Shown here piece by piece: positions 16,643 through 25,056 of a stretch of DNA of 64,000 nt. The position numbers and the translations under genes were made by a program. The first letter of the stretch is position 1, and each line of letters opens with the position of its first letter. The stretch comes from Marinomonas hwangdonensis (GTDB lineage Bacteria > Pseudomonadota > Gammaproteobacteria > Pseudomonadales > Marinomonadaceae), in the NCBI RefSeq assembly GCF_003721245.1, contig NZ_RIZG01000002.1, positions 218,571 to 282,570 of the forward strand. The letters run 5' to 3'. Below the pieces are notes generated by a model. It worked only from the letters and a program-made list of their open reading frames with translations. It was not told the origin of the DNA and made no database searches.

Positions 16643-17596
16643 ATGCTGTCCACCAAAGATAAGCTATTACGCAACCTAGATTGGAACCTGCTCTATACCT
16701 TTTTGATCATAGTTAATGAGGGCGGTATCAGTGCGGCCGCCCGCAAACTGTCACTCAGCCAACCCAGTGTGAGTAATGCCTTAAAAAGGCTAGAAGAGCA
16801 TTTTGACAAACGTCTTATCTTGAGAAAAAAAGGGGTTTTCGCTCTGACACTTCAAGGCATGAGAGTGTACGAGTATGCCTCAGCCGCTAGCCGTGTTATC
16901 AGCAACATGGCCGACCATTTCGTTGAGCAGCAAGACACAATCCAAGGTGAAATTACGATAGAAATTGCCAGCCACTTACAATGCCCCGCCTTCGATAAAA
17001 CCTTAGCCAGTTACCATGCCCTATACCCAAACGTGATCTTTAATATTAATACTCAGCCAAGTGCCGACATCGTCAGCCACGTGACGGAAGGCACATTGCA
17101 CATAGGGCTAAGTAATAAAAAAATAGCGAAAACCGGTTTGCGTTTTGACTTTATTGGCTATGAAAAAATGGGCTTTTACTGTGGGCCAGATCATCCTTGC
17201 TTTGGCAAAAACGATCTTACATTGGAGGACGTAAAAGGCGGCGCTTACATCTCTTTTGAAAGCGACCAGCCAGGAGAAGGGTTAGACGCCATAGCACAAT
17301 TTCGGCAAGAGCATCAATTCTGGGGAAGGCTGGTGGCTGTTTCTTCTAATGTCGAAGAAATACGACGTCTTATTCTCACCGGAATCGGGTTTGGGGCACT
17401 CACTATAGACAGCGCACAACCTTATGTCGATCAAGGTTTATTGTGGTCTTTGCCGCCCTACAACGACTTTCCGATGACAGAAATCTACCTAGTCACTCCG
17501 GAAACGGTGAGTTTAAATGACATTGAAACCCACTTTATAAAGCAACTGAAAAAACACGTAAGAGAGGAAACCGCTCGCCACTACTCTTCACATTAG
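16643..17596 (+). CDS. LysR-family regulator of the D-glutamate operon (probable)
   Basis: This 317-residue LysR protein has its helix-turn-helix at ~15-75 (GGISAAARKLSLSQPSVSNA) and a substrate-binding-like effector domain. It is divergent from the binding protein-permease-dgcN-dgcA operon with 180 bp between them. That position suggests control by D-glutamate or a derivative, as for the LysR-type DgcR reported in other marine bacteria. Orthology to DgcR cannot be shown here. The ATG has an AGGAG-type site (GAGGAGATC) upstream. Confidence 0.85.
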   Translation: MLSTKDKLLRNLDWNLLYTFLIIVNEGGISAAARKLSLSQPSVSNALKRLEEHFDKRLILRKKGVFALTLQGMRVYEYASAASRVISNMADHFVEQQDTIQGEITIEIASHLQCPAFDKTLASYHALYPNVIFNINTQPSADIVSHVTEGTLHIGLSNKKIAKTGLRFDFIGYEKMGFYCGPDHPCFGKNDLTLEDVKGGAYISFESDQPGEGLDAIAQFRQEHQFWGRLVAVSSNVEEIRRLILTGIGFGALTIDSAQPYVDQGLLWSLPPYNDFPMTEIYLVTPETVSLNDIETHFIKQLKKHVREETARHYSSH

Positions 17597-17668
17597 ATCA
17601 AGTTATCCTAAAGGTGTGTACCCTTTGCCCCTCTAAGAAGGCTAAATTAACGTCGCCTAACCTTGTGT

Positions 17669-19411
17669 TTAATGCGTGACGGCTGACAGGATAGGATTCA
17701 AACGCCATTGTGTCATCCATTCTTGTAATTTTTTAGCCGGCATGGGTCTGGCAATAAAATAGCCTTGCCCCCAATCACAGCCTAGCTCTATTAGGTTTTC
17801 CATATGAGCTCGAGTTTCTACCCCCTCAGCGATGACATTACGTTTAAAAGCATTAGCAAAACCAATCACTCCGGTTAGTATTGCCAAGTCATTCTCATCT
17901 TCAAGCATATTGCGAACAAATGTTTGATCGATTTTCAGTGTGTCCACCGTCAACTTTTTCAAATGGCTCAAAGACGAGTAACCCGTACCGAAATCGTCTA
18001 GGGATATCTTCACACCAATCATTTTACACTCAGATAAGATCGAGTCGACTTGGTGTAGATCATCAATGGCAGACGTCTCAAGAATTTCTAACTCTAGTAG
18101 ATTGTAAGGAACATTAGGATATCGGCGAAACGTTTCCAGCAAGTTGTCCATAAAGCCAGAACTCTGTAAATGATAGCCAGCGATATTGACGCTAATACCG
18201 ATAGGATGATCTTGGTCTATCCAGTGACTCATTTGCTTAATGGCCGTTTCAATGACCCATTGGCCAATGTGTATTTCAAGTGGATGATTAGAAATAAATG
18301 GCAAAAAATCGTTTGGCATAATCAGGCCTTTCTCTGGATGATTCCAACGAATTAGTGCTTCGACTCCTAGTATTTCATGAGTACGCATATTGACTTTAGG
18401 CTGATAGTAAAGCTCAAACTGATGGTGGTCGGCAGCCGTTAAAATATCGTCATGCAATTGATTGCGCTTTATTTCTTGGCTTTCTTCATAGATATTAAAT
18501 TCATTCAAAGCATTCCGACCTTTTAGCTTAGCGCCATACATGGCTTGGTCAGATTGACGAATGAGTTGATCGGGTTCTAAATGTTCAGAGTTTAATCCTT
18601 GAGGATAGTAACTCACACCAATGCTGCCAGAAATATGCAGTTGTATAGCGCCAATGGTCATAGGTTGCACAATGTGCGACAGCAAATTTGTTAAAGTTTT
18701 AGTAATAGAGTCTTTGTCGCCATCTAAAATAAACACAAATTCATCACCGCCAAAGCGGGAGACTAACCCCATATCATTCACTGAGTGAAGTATGCGACCA
18801 GCAATAAATCCAAGTACTTTGTCGCCAATATGATGACCAAATTCATCGTTTATTTGCTTAAAATTATCCAAATCAAGAAACGCCAATGCAAAGGTTTGCT
18901 GTTCCTGTAGTGCCTGCACCATTTTTTGCTTTAGTCGTGATGTCAGCAATGTTCGATTAGGTAAGCCGGTGAGGGAATCTGTTGTCGCAAGCTGTTTTAG
19001 CTTAATAGACTGCTGTTCTAATAAACGCCGAGATTCGACGAGTTCTTGAAATAACTTATCTCGTTGTGAAGCGTTAAAAAAACTCCAGGAAATACATTCA
19101 TCTAAATCTGAATGCAGGTTTGCATTAGCGATAACGGGAATACGCTCACCTGCAGAATTGATAAACGTTAAGCGAATCTCTTCATGGGATGAGTGATGAT
19201 ATAGCAAAGGAAATACATAACTATCGCACAAAATCTTTGAGGCTGGCGTAAAGAAATCAAACATACTGCGATGAATTAAGTAGGCGCTGGGTGTACCAAA
19301 TAAATCAGCAAAATAATCATTGACCAAAATGATTTCCCTATCCTTATTCGTTAATATATAACCAGAAGGAATATAATTTAAGTCTATCTGCGCTGATTGC
19401 TGCATAGTCAT
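17669..19411 (-). CDS. PAS-GGDEF-EAL c-di-GMP signalling protein
   Basis: This 580-residue protein has no TM helix. An N-terminal PAS domain (~8-125) is followed by a short coiled coil, a GGDEF domain with intact RFGGDEF and SLTGLPNR, and an EAL domain with EALIRW, the DDFGTGYSSL loop and VIAEGVE, all consistent with catalysis. No RxxD inhibitory site precedes GGDEF. Its ATG overlaps the stop of the RsbQ-like hydrolase gene by four bases. RsbQ-type hydrolases with PAS proteins form a known two-part sensing module with varied output domains; here the output would be cytoplasmic c-di-GMP. Which activity dominates cannot be read from sequence. Confidence 0.9.
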   Translation of the reverse strand: MTMQQSAQIDLNYIPSGYILTNKDREIILVNDYFADLFGTPSAYLIHRSMFDFFTPASKILCDSYVFPLLYHHSSHEEIRLTFINSAGERIPVIANANLHSDLDECISWSFFNASQRDKLFQELVESRRLLEQQSIKLKQLATTDSLTGLPNRTLLTSRLKQKMVQALQEQQTFALAFLDLDNFKQINDEFGHHIGDKVLGFIAGRILHSVNDMGLVSRFGGDEFVFILDGDKDSITKTLTNLLSHIVQPMTIGAIQLHISGSIGVSYYPQGLNSEHLEPDQLIRQSDQAMYGAKLKGRNALNEFNIYEESQEIKRNQLHDDILTAADHHQFELYYQPKVNMRTHEILGVEALIRWNHPEKGLIMPNDFLPFISNHPLEIHIGQWVIETAIKQMSHWIDQDHPIGISVNIAGYHLQSSGFMDNLLETFRRYPNVPYNLLELEILETSAIDDLHQVDSILSECKMIGVKISLDDFGTGYSSLSHLKKLTVDTLKIDQTFVRNMLEDENDLAILTGVIGFANAFKRNVIAEGVETRAHMENLIELGCDWGQGYFIARPMPAKKLQEWMTQWRLNPILSAVTH

Positions 19412-20247
19412 TCCCGCTTACTAATAAAACGATGCGAATGTTTTAGTACCACATCAGGGTGCGTCATATGAATACAATGCCCTTTTGTATCGACCAATTG
19501 CAACTCACTGTTCACAATTTTTTGATGCATATACTGTCCGATTTCAACCGAAGCTAATGAGTCCGTTTCACTTTGAAGGATTAAGGTAGGTAAGTGTAAG
19601 TCGGTTAAAAGGTGACGGTAATCGGAGAAAAACGTCGCCCTAGCAAACGTTTTAGCCATAATAGGGTCCGTTGAACAAAAACTGTCTGCAAGTTCACCTA
19701 CTAATGTTGTGTCCTCTATTTCCCCCATGACCAGTGGTGCAAGATAGTTCGCCCACCCAATATAATTCTGATCCATCAAATCGATTAATTCTTCTAGGTC
19801 CGCTTTATCAAATCCCCCTTTGTAATCCGGAGGTATATTTAAAAAACAAGGTGATGGACAAACCATAATGAGAGAGGCAAATCGTTCAGGTGCCTTTAAA
19901 GCGGCCAACATTCCAATCATACTGCTCACAGAATGACCAATAAAATGCACTTCATGCAAGTCAAACCCTTCGCATATGTCGACAACATCTTGAGCATACC
20001 CTTCGAGGGTAGCGTAACGATCTCGATCAAAGGCCGCTAGATCAGAACGCCCAGAACCTACATAATCAAATAGAATGACAGTATAGTTTTCAACAAGTGA
20101 AGGCAGTAGAAAACGCCACATATTTTGATCACAACCGAAACCATGGGCTAACACTAATGTTTGAGAGCCCGAACCTAAAATTTTAATGTTGTTTCTGAGT
20201 GTCAAGGCTTCTTGGGATAGTAGAGGCATGTGGTTTTCCATTTCCAT
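19408..20247 (-). CDS. RsbQ-like alpha/beta hydrolase, signal receptor of a PAS module
   Basis: This 279-residue hydrolase closely resembles Bacillus RsbQ, including HGFGCDQ, FDYVGSGRSDL, PSPCFLN, NYIGWA and FCSTDP. The catalytic triad is Ser106 (GHSVS), Asp229 and His257, each exactly ten residues later than RsbQ Ser96, Asp219 and His247. RsbQ and its plant relatives D14/KAI2 bind a small hydrophobic ligand and signal through a partner. Here the partner is the PAS protein encoded immediately downstream with a 4-bp overlap. There is no signal peptide. Starts at Met3 or Met7 are also possible. Function as a sensor rather than a metabolic esterase is inferred from family and coupling. Confidence 0.88.
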   Translation of the reverse strand: MEMENHMPLLSQEALTLRNNIKILGSGSQTLVLAHGFGCDQNMWRFLLPSLVENYTVILFDYVGSGRSDLAAFDRDRYATLEGYAQDVVDICEGFDLHEVHFIGHSVSSMIGMLAALKAPERFASLIMVCPSPCFLNIPPDYKGGFDKADLEELIDLMDQNYIGWANYLAPLVMGEIEDTTLVGELADSFCSTDPIMAKTFARATFFSDYRHLLTDLHLPTLILQSETDSLASVEIGQYMHQKIVNSELQLVDTKGHCIHMTHPDVVLKHSHRFISKRE

Positions 20248-20422
20248 TGAGTAAAATAAAGTTATTCTAGTGTACGCTACCGAACCAAGTCGTGCTCGAC
20301 TAAATCGAAATAGGTTTTTTTTGTTTAGATGTATGAAAAATCCTCATATCAAATACCCATAGCATCCCTCTTCTTCTATTTTGCATATGCGGCTTTGTTT
20401 CACCCGCTAAGTTTTCATTCTT

Positions 20423-20462
20423 TTTTCTTAAGCCGCCTTAAGAAAAGTACTTTTCTTAAGGC
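20423..20462. promoter_or_regulatory. Array of three alternating 10-bp inverted half-sites
   Basis: TTTTCTTAAG (20423-20432), its complement CTTAAGAAAA (20437-20446) and TTTTCTTAAG again (20451-20460) are each separated by four bases (CCGC, GTAC). The right pair extends to a perfect 28-bp palindrome, 20435-20462. The regular 14-bp step suggests cooperative binding of a dimeric regulator. As RNA, the middle arm could pair with either neighbour, giving two exclusive hairpins. There is no T run, so a terminator is unlikely. No known consensus was recognised. Confidence 0.6.
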
Positions 20463-20521
20463 TGACAGGCGTCCTGAAAAACACAAAAAATTACAGTAAG
20501 CACATGATATTAATAGATTTA

Positions 20522-20551
20522 TTGACATAAATTCATATGAGAAAATATTTT
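20522..20551 (+). promoter_or_regulatory. Candidate sigma-70 promoter of the five-gene operon
   Basis: TTGACA at 20522-20527 is followed after 18 bases by TATTTT at 20546-20551. The array above would be centred roughly 110 bp upstream of the expected start of transcription, which suits an activator site. This is a prediction from sequence only. Confidence 0.4.
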
Positions 20552-20641
20552 TTTATTATTAATTAAATACTATTTCAACGTAAGTTTTTCTTAATGCTAA
20601 GCCTCTAATCTGAGTCTATTCAAATTGAGGTGTATTCCATT

Positions 20642-21325
20642 ATGCAGCATTCAGATTCCTTACAAACCAACAAAGTGCGAGCGACTGTCGCCACCCCAAC
20701 TATGCCCTATAAGTTTGTTGCAGCGAATGCTGACGGTTGTGCTCGACGGGATTTAGAAACTTTTATTAAGGACGGCTTTGCCAAAAAATATCAAGCAGAT
20801 ATCAATACGTTTATGCCGATTCTGCTTGGTGTTAAAGCGCAAGGATTGAGAGCAGTATTGGGCGTTCGTCGTGGCACTCAGCCTTTATTTGTCGAGCAAT
20901 ATTTGCCTATGTCGATTACTGAGAGCTTACAGAAACATGGCATCTGGACAGAACGTGCCAGTGTTGCAGAGCTGGGCAATCTTTATAGCCAGAACCAGCG
21001 TTTTACCTTGCCATTATTAATGACGGTGGTGATGGGCTTGTATCTTTCCGAAGTGAACTATTTAGTTTTTGCCGGAACGGACAAGGTTCGTCAGCTACTT
21101 GGCAAGCTGAAACTGCCACTCACTTTTTTAGCAGATGCCAATCCAAGCTTGCTAAAAAATGACGGAAGCCAATGGGGCAGCTATTACGACAACAACCCTA
21201 AAGTCATGTTTTTGGATGTGAAAAAAGCGGTTGCTCTAGCCCTTCAACAACCTGAACTCGAAGCCCTAATGGATCTTGTTCAAGCGAATTTTCAACACTT
21301 ATTGCAGCAGCTAAGGAACGCATGA
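20642..21325 (+). CDS. Thermostable haemolysin family protein
   Basis: The 227-residue protein matches the family named after the Vibrio delta thermostable haemolysin (conserved RRDLETFIKDGFAKKYQADI near the N-terminus and SVAELGNLYSQNQR mid-protein). As I recall, the family is grouped with GNAT/autoinducer-synthase-like folds, so an acyltransferase role is more likely than pore formation; there is no signal peptide. ATG at 20642 is chosen because GAGGTG lies nine bases before it; an upstream in-frame GTG has no such site. It is the first gene of a tightly coupled five-gene operon and overlaps the next gene by four bases. The biochemical function is unknown. Confidence 0.82.
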   Translation: MQHSDSLQTNKVRATVATPTMPYKFVAANADGCARRDLETFIKDGFAKKYQADINTFMPILLGVKAQGLRAVLGVRRGTQPLFVEQYLPMSITESLQKHGIWTERASVAELGNLYSQNQRFTLPLLMTVVMGLYLSEVNYLVFAGTDKVRQLLGKLKLPLTFLADANPSLLKNDGSQWGSYYDNNPKVMFLDVKKAVALALQQPELEALMDLVQANFQHLLQQLRNA

Positions 21326-22803
21326 TGTGGTATTTCTCTTCACCAGAATGGGCAAATAAAACCGCCCTAGTACAACAAGACAAACAGCTAACGTATCAAG
21401 CATTAGCCGATGACGTGACCGCTCGTAAAAACTGGCTAATGGCGCAGAAAGTGTCTCGTGTTGCCATCGCCATGGACAACACCATTGAGTGGGTTTTGTT
21501 TGACCTAGCCTGCCAAGCAGCAAAACTTTGTTGCGTGCCAGTACCGAGCTTTTTCAGTCCTCAACAAACCGCACATTTGCTTAATGAAAGCGGCATCGAA
21601 TTAATGCTGACACAAACCAGTAACAGCCCAACTAACAATGATGCAATAGACAGCCCATTTGAAGGTGTTTATGTCTCTCGTTTAACCGTACAAAACAAGC
21701 CACAGATTCCAACTGGCACCAACAAGATCACCTTTACATCTGGCACCACAGGCAACCCGAAAGGCGTCTGTTTGAGTACTGAATCGCAGCTAAATGTCGC
21801 GCATTCTCTTGCAGACGCTGTGGCACTAAAAGACGTTCGTCATTTGTGTTTATTGCCTTTAGCGACCTTGTTAGAAAATATCGCGGGCGTTTATTCACCC
21901 CTTTTGGTGGGCGGCACCATCGTTCTAGCAAGCCAAGAAGAACGTGGCTTTAGCGGTAGTCGTTTGACTCAGCCACAACAATTGCTCGCGCTGATAAGCC
22001 AGCAACAACCAACCAGTTTGATTTTGGTACCTGAGTTGCTTTCACTGCTAGTTGGCGCCTGCCTGCAAGGTTGGAAGCCACCACAGTCCTTAAGATTTAT
22101 CGCTGTCGGCGGCGGTAAAGTCGCGGCTGGTTTAGTGCAAAAAGCGCACGCTCTTGGTTTGCCTGTTTATCAAGGTTACGGCTTGTCTGAATGCGCGTCT
22201 GTGGTGTCATTAAATACGCCAGAGCAGGAAGATCAAGCCTCTGCCGGTGCCGTGTTGCCTCATAATCAACTGCATATTGAACAAGGCGAATTAGTGATCA
22301 CTGGCAACCTTTTCCTTGGTTATCTCAATCAGCCTGAAAGCTATTATCCACAAGAAGTGCGCACTGGCGATTTAGTTAGCTTAACCAATGGTTTTCTAAG
22401 CATTGATGGTCGCGAGAAGAACATCATCATTAACTCTTTTGGTCGCAACTTGTCACCTGAATGGGTAGAAGCCGAACTCATGGCTACGGGTTATTTCCGC
22501 GAAACATTAGTATTTGGTGAAGCCAAACCGTATTGCGGCGCGTTACTCAGCCCAGCGGCGACACACATCACCGAAGAGCAAATCCAACAAGTAGTTTCCA
22601 TGGTGAATCAACACTTACCTGACTATGCACGCGTTGGCACTTGGATTCCACTCGAGCAACCATTAATGACTATTCCAGGCATGGTCACCGCCACAGGAAA
22701 ACCGATTCGCGATAAGATTTTGGCGTATTTTGCCGACCAAATTGAACCCTTATATCAAGACACTTTTTTACGATTAAACACCGCATCTGGAGAATCACTA
22801 TGA
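21322..22803 (+). CDS. AMP-forming acyl-CoA/acyl ligase
   Basis: This 493-residue ANL-superfamily enzyme has the AMP-binding P-loop TFTSGTTGNPKGVCLS near residues 135-150, YGLSECASVVSLN in the A5 region, TGDLVSL, and the hinge DGREKNIIINSFGRNLSPEW. It should activate a carboxylic acid as an acyl-AMP, then transfer it to CoA or another acceptor. The substrate is unknown; the neighbours suggest a fatty acid. The N-terminal part is somewhat short for the family. It overlaps both flanking genes by four bases (ATGA), so it is made together with the haemolysin-family protein and the diiron oxidase. Confidence 0.88.
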   Translation: MMWYFSSPEWANKTALVQQDKQLTYQALADDVTARKNWLMAQKVSRVAIAMDNTIEWVLFDLACQAAKLCCVPVPSFFSPQQTAHLLNESGIELMLTQTSNSPTNNDAIDSPFEGVYVSRLTVQNKPQIPTGTNKITFTSGTTGNPKGVCLSTESQLNVAHSLADAVALKDVRHLCLLPLATLLENIAGVYSPLLVGGTIVLASQEERGFSGSRLTQPQQLLALISQQQPTSLILVPELLSLLVGACLQGWKPPQSLRFIAVGGGKVAAGLVQKAHALGLPVYQGYGLSECASVVSLNTPEQEDQASAGAVLPHNQLHIEQGELVITGNLFLGYLNQPESYYPQEVRTGDLVSLTNGFLSIDGREKNIIINSFGRNLSPEWVEAELMATGYFRETLVFGEAKPYCGALLSPAATHITEEQIQQVVSMVNQHLPDYARVGTWIPLEQPLMTIPGMVTATGKPIRDKILAYFADQIEPLYQDTFLRLNTASGESL

Positions 22804-23471
22804 CACTTTACCAACGTCTACAACAAGAAACCCTAGCTGAAAGACAATACTTGGTGACCTCACCTATTATCCAACGCTGTTTCCATGGCCAAATCACCTT
22901 AGAAAACTACGTTGATTTTTTGACTCAGGCTTATCATCACGTCAAGCACACAGTGCCATTATTGATGGCAGTGGGTAGTCGTTTGCCAGAAGAAAAGGAA
23001 TGGCTACGGGAAGCTGTAGGCGAATACATTGAAGAAGAAATGGGTCATCAAGAATGGATATTAAACGACATCGCCGCCTGCGGTGCGGACAAAGAAACCG
23101 TACGCAAAAGCCAACCCGCATCCGCAACAGAGTTAATGGTGGCGTACGCCTACGACGCGGTTAACCGTATCAATCCATTGCGTTTTTTTGGCATGGTTTT
23201 CGTGCTTGAAGGCACTAGCATTGCCTTAGCAGATAACGCTGCAGAACACATTAAAAACAAACTCGGCCTACCGGCGAATGCCTTTAGCTACTTACGTTCA
23301 CATGGCTCATTGGATCAGGACCACATCGTCTTTTTTGAAGGCTTGATGAACAAAATCACCGACAAAAACGAACAAGATCAGATCATTCATAGCGCAAAAA
23401 TGTTTTTCAAATTGTATGCCAATATTTTCCGCGAGCTAGACGGTACAACAGCTCAAGCCGACGCGGCATAG
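22800..23471 (+). CDS. Haem-oxygenase-like diiron oxidase (TenA-like fold)
   Basis: This 223-residue all-helical protein is of the TenA/PqqC/haem-oxygenase-like fold. Candidate metal ligands fit the diiron-oxidase pattern: a Glu within EYIEEE (75-80), His83, Glu137 and the H-x3-D-x2-H set His168, Asp172, His175. The spacings 54, 31, 4 and 3 nearly equal those of Chlamydia CADD. It lacks evidence for the TenA thiaminase active site, so the common label 'TenA regulator' is unlikely. Relatives oxidise fatty acids or amino acids with O2, for example UndA, which makes terminal alkenes. Here it could desaturate, hydroxylate or decarboxylate the acyl product of the preceding ligase; this is inference. 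Confidence 0.83.
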   Translation: MTLYQRLQQETLAERQYLVTSPIIQRCFHGQITLENYVDFLTQAYHHVKHTVPLLMAVGSRLPEEKEWLREAVGEYIEEEMGHQEWILNDIAACGADKETVRKSQPASATELMVAYAYDAVNRINPLRFFGMVFVLEGTSIALADNAAEHIKNKLGLPANAFSYLRSHGSLDQDHIVFFEGLMNKITDKNEQDQIIHSAKMFFKLYANIFRELDGTTAQADAA

Positions 23472-23478
23472 GAGAAGC

Positions 23479-24318
23479 ATGATGCAATGGCAACAACAAA
23501 CCTGTTTATTAACTGGCGCGACGGGCGGCATAGGTCAAGCCATCGCAAAGGCCTTAGCCAACAAAGGTGTGCGTTTGATTCTGCAAGGTCGAAATGAATC
23601 ACGCTTGCAAAAACTAAGCGATTCGCTGTCTGGCGAACATAAGATACTCGTGGCGGACATCACCACAACACAAGGTCGTGAAAAGATCTGCCGCGTGGCG
23701 GAATTGAACGCAATCAGTATGTTGATTAATAACGCAGGTGTTGGGCAATTTTCCTTGTTAGAAGACACTGAACAAGCCGTCATTGTAGACACTTTAGAAG
23801 CCAATTTATTGGCACCGATATTACTCACCCAGGCATTACTGCCTGTGTTGCAAAAAGCCAATCAACAGCAAGCAGCTCAATCGTACTTGGTCAACGTTGG
23901 ATCAGCATTTGGCAGCATAGGTTTCGCCGGACAATCGATTTATTGCGCCAGCAAATTTGGCCTACGCGGTTTTACCGAAGCCTTGTACCGTGAGTTAGTG
24001 GATACCAATGTTCATGTTGCTTACTTTGCGCCACGAGCAACCGCCACCAGCATTAACAGCGATCAAGCTATGGCAATGAACAAAGCCTTAGGCAATAACG
24101 TAGATTCGCCAGAAAGCGTTGCTAACGCCCTTATTCGACAACTTGAAAAAGGTCACGCCAGACAGTTTGTCGGTTTTCCTGAAAAGCTCTTTGTCAAAAT
24201 CAACGGCGCTTTTCCACATCTTGTGGACAAGGCTCTATTTAAAAAACTTCCTATTATTAAACGCTTTCTGCGTCATGAAAAAGACGTCGAGCACACTGCA
24301 CAAGAGGCATTATCATGA
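23479..24318 (+). CDS. Short-chain dehydrogenase/reductase
   Basis: This 279-residue classical SDR has the cofactor motif TGATGGIG at 12-19, NNAGVG near residue 87, a catalytic Ser ahead of Tyr155 and Lys159 (YCASK), and a ~50-residue C-terminal extension. It should oxidise or reduce a carbonyl/hydroxyl using NAD(P)H. The ATG is seven bases after the diiron oxidase stop with GGAG upstream; Met2 is an alternative start. The substrate is probably the lipophilic intermediate of this operon. Many such SDRs act on acyl chains or sterol-like compounds, but the sequence does not decide. Confidence 0.88.
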   Translation: MMQWQQQTCLLTGATGGIGQAIAKALANKGVRLILQGRNESRLQKLSDSLSGEHKILVADITTTQGREKICRVAELNAISMLINNAGVGQFSLLEDTEQAVIVDTLEANLLAPILLTQALLPVLQKANQQQAAQSYLVNVGSAFGSIGFAGQSIYCASKFGLRGFTEALYRELVDTNVHVAYFAPRATATSINSDQAMAMNKALGNNVDSPESVANALIRQLEKGHARQFVGFPEKLFVKINGAFPHLVDKALFKKLPIIKRFLRHEKDVEHTAQEALS

Positions 24319-24953
24319 AATTATTTATCACTGCTAGCCTACTCACTCTCGGCTTAGTTTCCTCTACTTGGGCCGCTGGCACCTCTAGCTTGTTAGAGAT
24401 TCAACAGCGCTGGGCGCAAATTAATTACCAAATAGAAGGCGATGACGCCAAAGAAGCCGCGTTTAACGATCTTGCGATCAAGGCACAAGAATTAGTGAAT
24501 GCTGAACCTAACAATCCAGACGATCTAATTTGGCTTGGTATTATTCAATCGAGCACGGCGGGTGCAAAAGGCGGATTGGGCGCACTATCTTTAGCGAAAG
24601 CGGCGAAGAAGTCCTTCGAAGACGCTATTACCATTAACCCTAGCGCATTATCGGGTTCCGCGATGACAAGCTTAGGCGTGCTTTATCATAAAGTTCCAGG
24701 TTGGCCGATTGGCTTTGGTAGTGACAAAAAAGCCAAAGAGCTACTGGTGCAATCTTACAAACTGAACCCAACCAGCATCGACACTAACTATTTCCTTGCT
24801 GAGTTTTTATACGATGACGGTAACTATGAAGGCGCCAAGCAACATCTAGAAAAAGCCCAACAAGCCGCTCCTAGACCCACTCGTCCTATCGCCGATAGTG
24901 GCCGCCATAAAGAAGTGGATGCCTTGATGGAAAAAGTAAATCAGAAGCTATAA
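24315..24953 (+). CDS. Periplasmic TPR-like protein
   Basis: The 212-residue protein has a signal peptide (hydrophobic residues 3-18, likely cleavage after STWA) and helical repeats of TPR type (PNNPDDLIWLGIIQS, NPSALSGSAMTSLG, NPTSIDTNYFLAEFLYDDGN). It is exported to the periplasm and is the last gene of the operon, overlapping the SDR gene by four bases. It may act as a scaffold or chaperone for the product or its export. It resembles TRAP-transporter-associated TPR proteins, but no TRAP genes are present. Function unknown. Confidence 0.75.
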   Translation: MKLFITASLLTLGLVSSTWAAGTSSLLEIQQRWAQINYQIEGDDAKEAAFNDLAIKAQELVNAEPNNPDDLIWLGIIQSSTAGAKGGLGALSLAKAAKKSFEDAITINPSALSGSAMTSLGVLYHKVPGWPIGFGSDKKAKELLVQSYKLNPTSIDTNYFLAEFLYDDGNYEGAKQHLEKAQQAAPRPTRPIADSGRHKEVDALMEKVNQKL

Positions 24954-24994
24954 CAGACGCTCCCGTTTAGCCATAAAACAACAGTAAAAACCAT

Positions 24995-25043
24995 CATAGC
25001 CAAGCTTCAATCTCGCTCTGGAAGTTTGGCTATTTTGTTTTTT
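24995..25043 (+). terminator. Rho-independent terminator of the five-gene operon
   Basis: ATAGCCAAGCTTC pairs with GAAGTTTGGCTAT (one G-U pair) around a 12-base loop, followed by TTTTGTTTTTTTT. It lies between the converging TPR gene and the gene at 25057. Confidence 0.75.
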
Positions 25044-25056
25044 TGCTCTACCTAAT

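Larger units (their letters stand above)
20248..20641. other. Divergent intergenic region between the sensor pair and the five-gene operon
   Basis: This 394-bp AT-rich region must carry promoters for both directions. It holds the three-half-site array at 20423-20462 and a candidate plus-strand promoter at 20522-20551. I see no gene in it. Confidence 0.7.

Noticed and set aside
20435-20462. Reading the 28-bp palindrome as a rho-independent terminator
   Set aside because: It lies between divergent genes, has no following T run, and a third half-site extends it.
22800-23471. Naming this gene as a TenA thiaminase or transcription regulator, or as UndA
   Set aside because: The metal-ligand pattern fits a diiron oxidase better than thiaminase, and the sequence alone does not show the specific UndA reaction.
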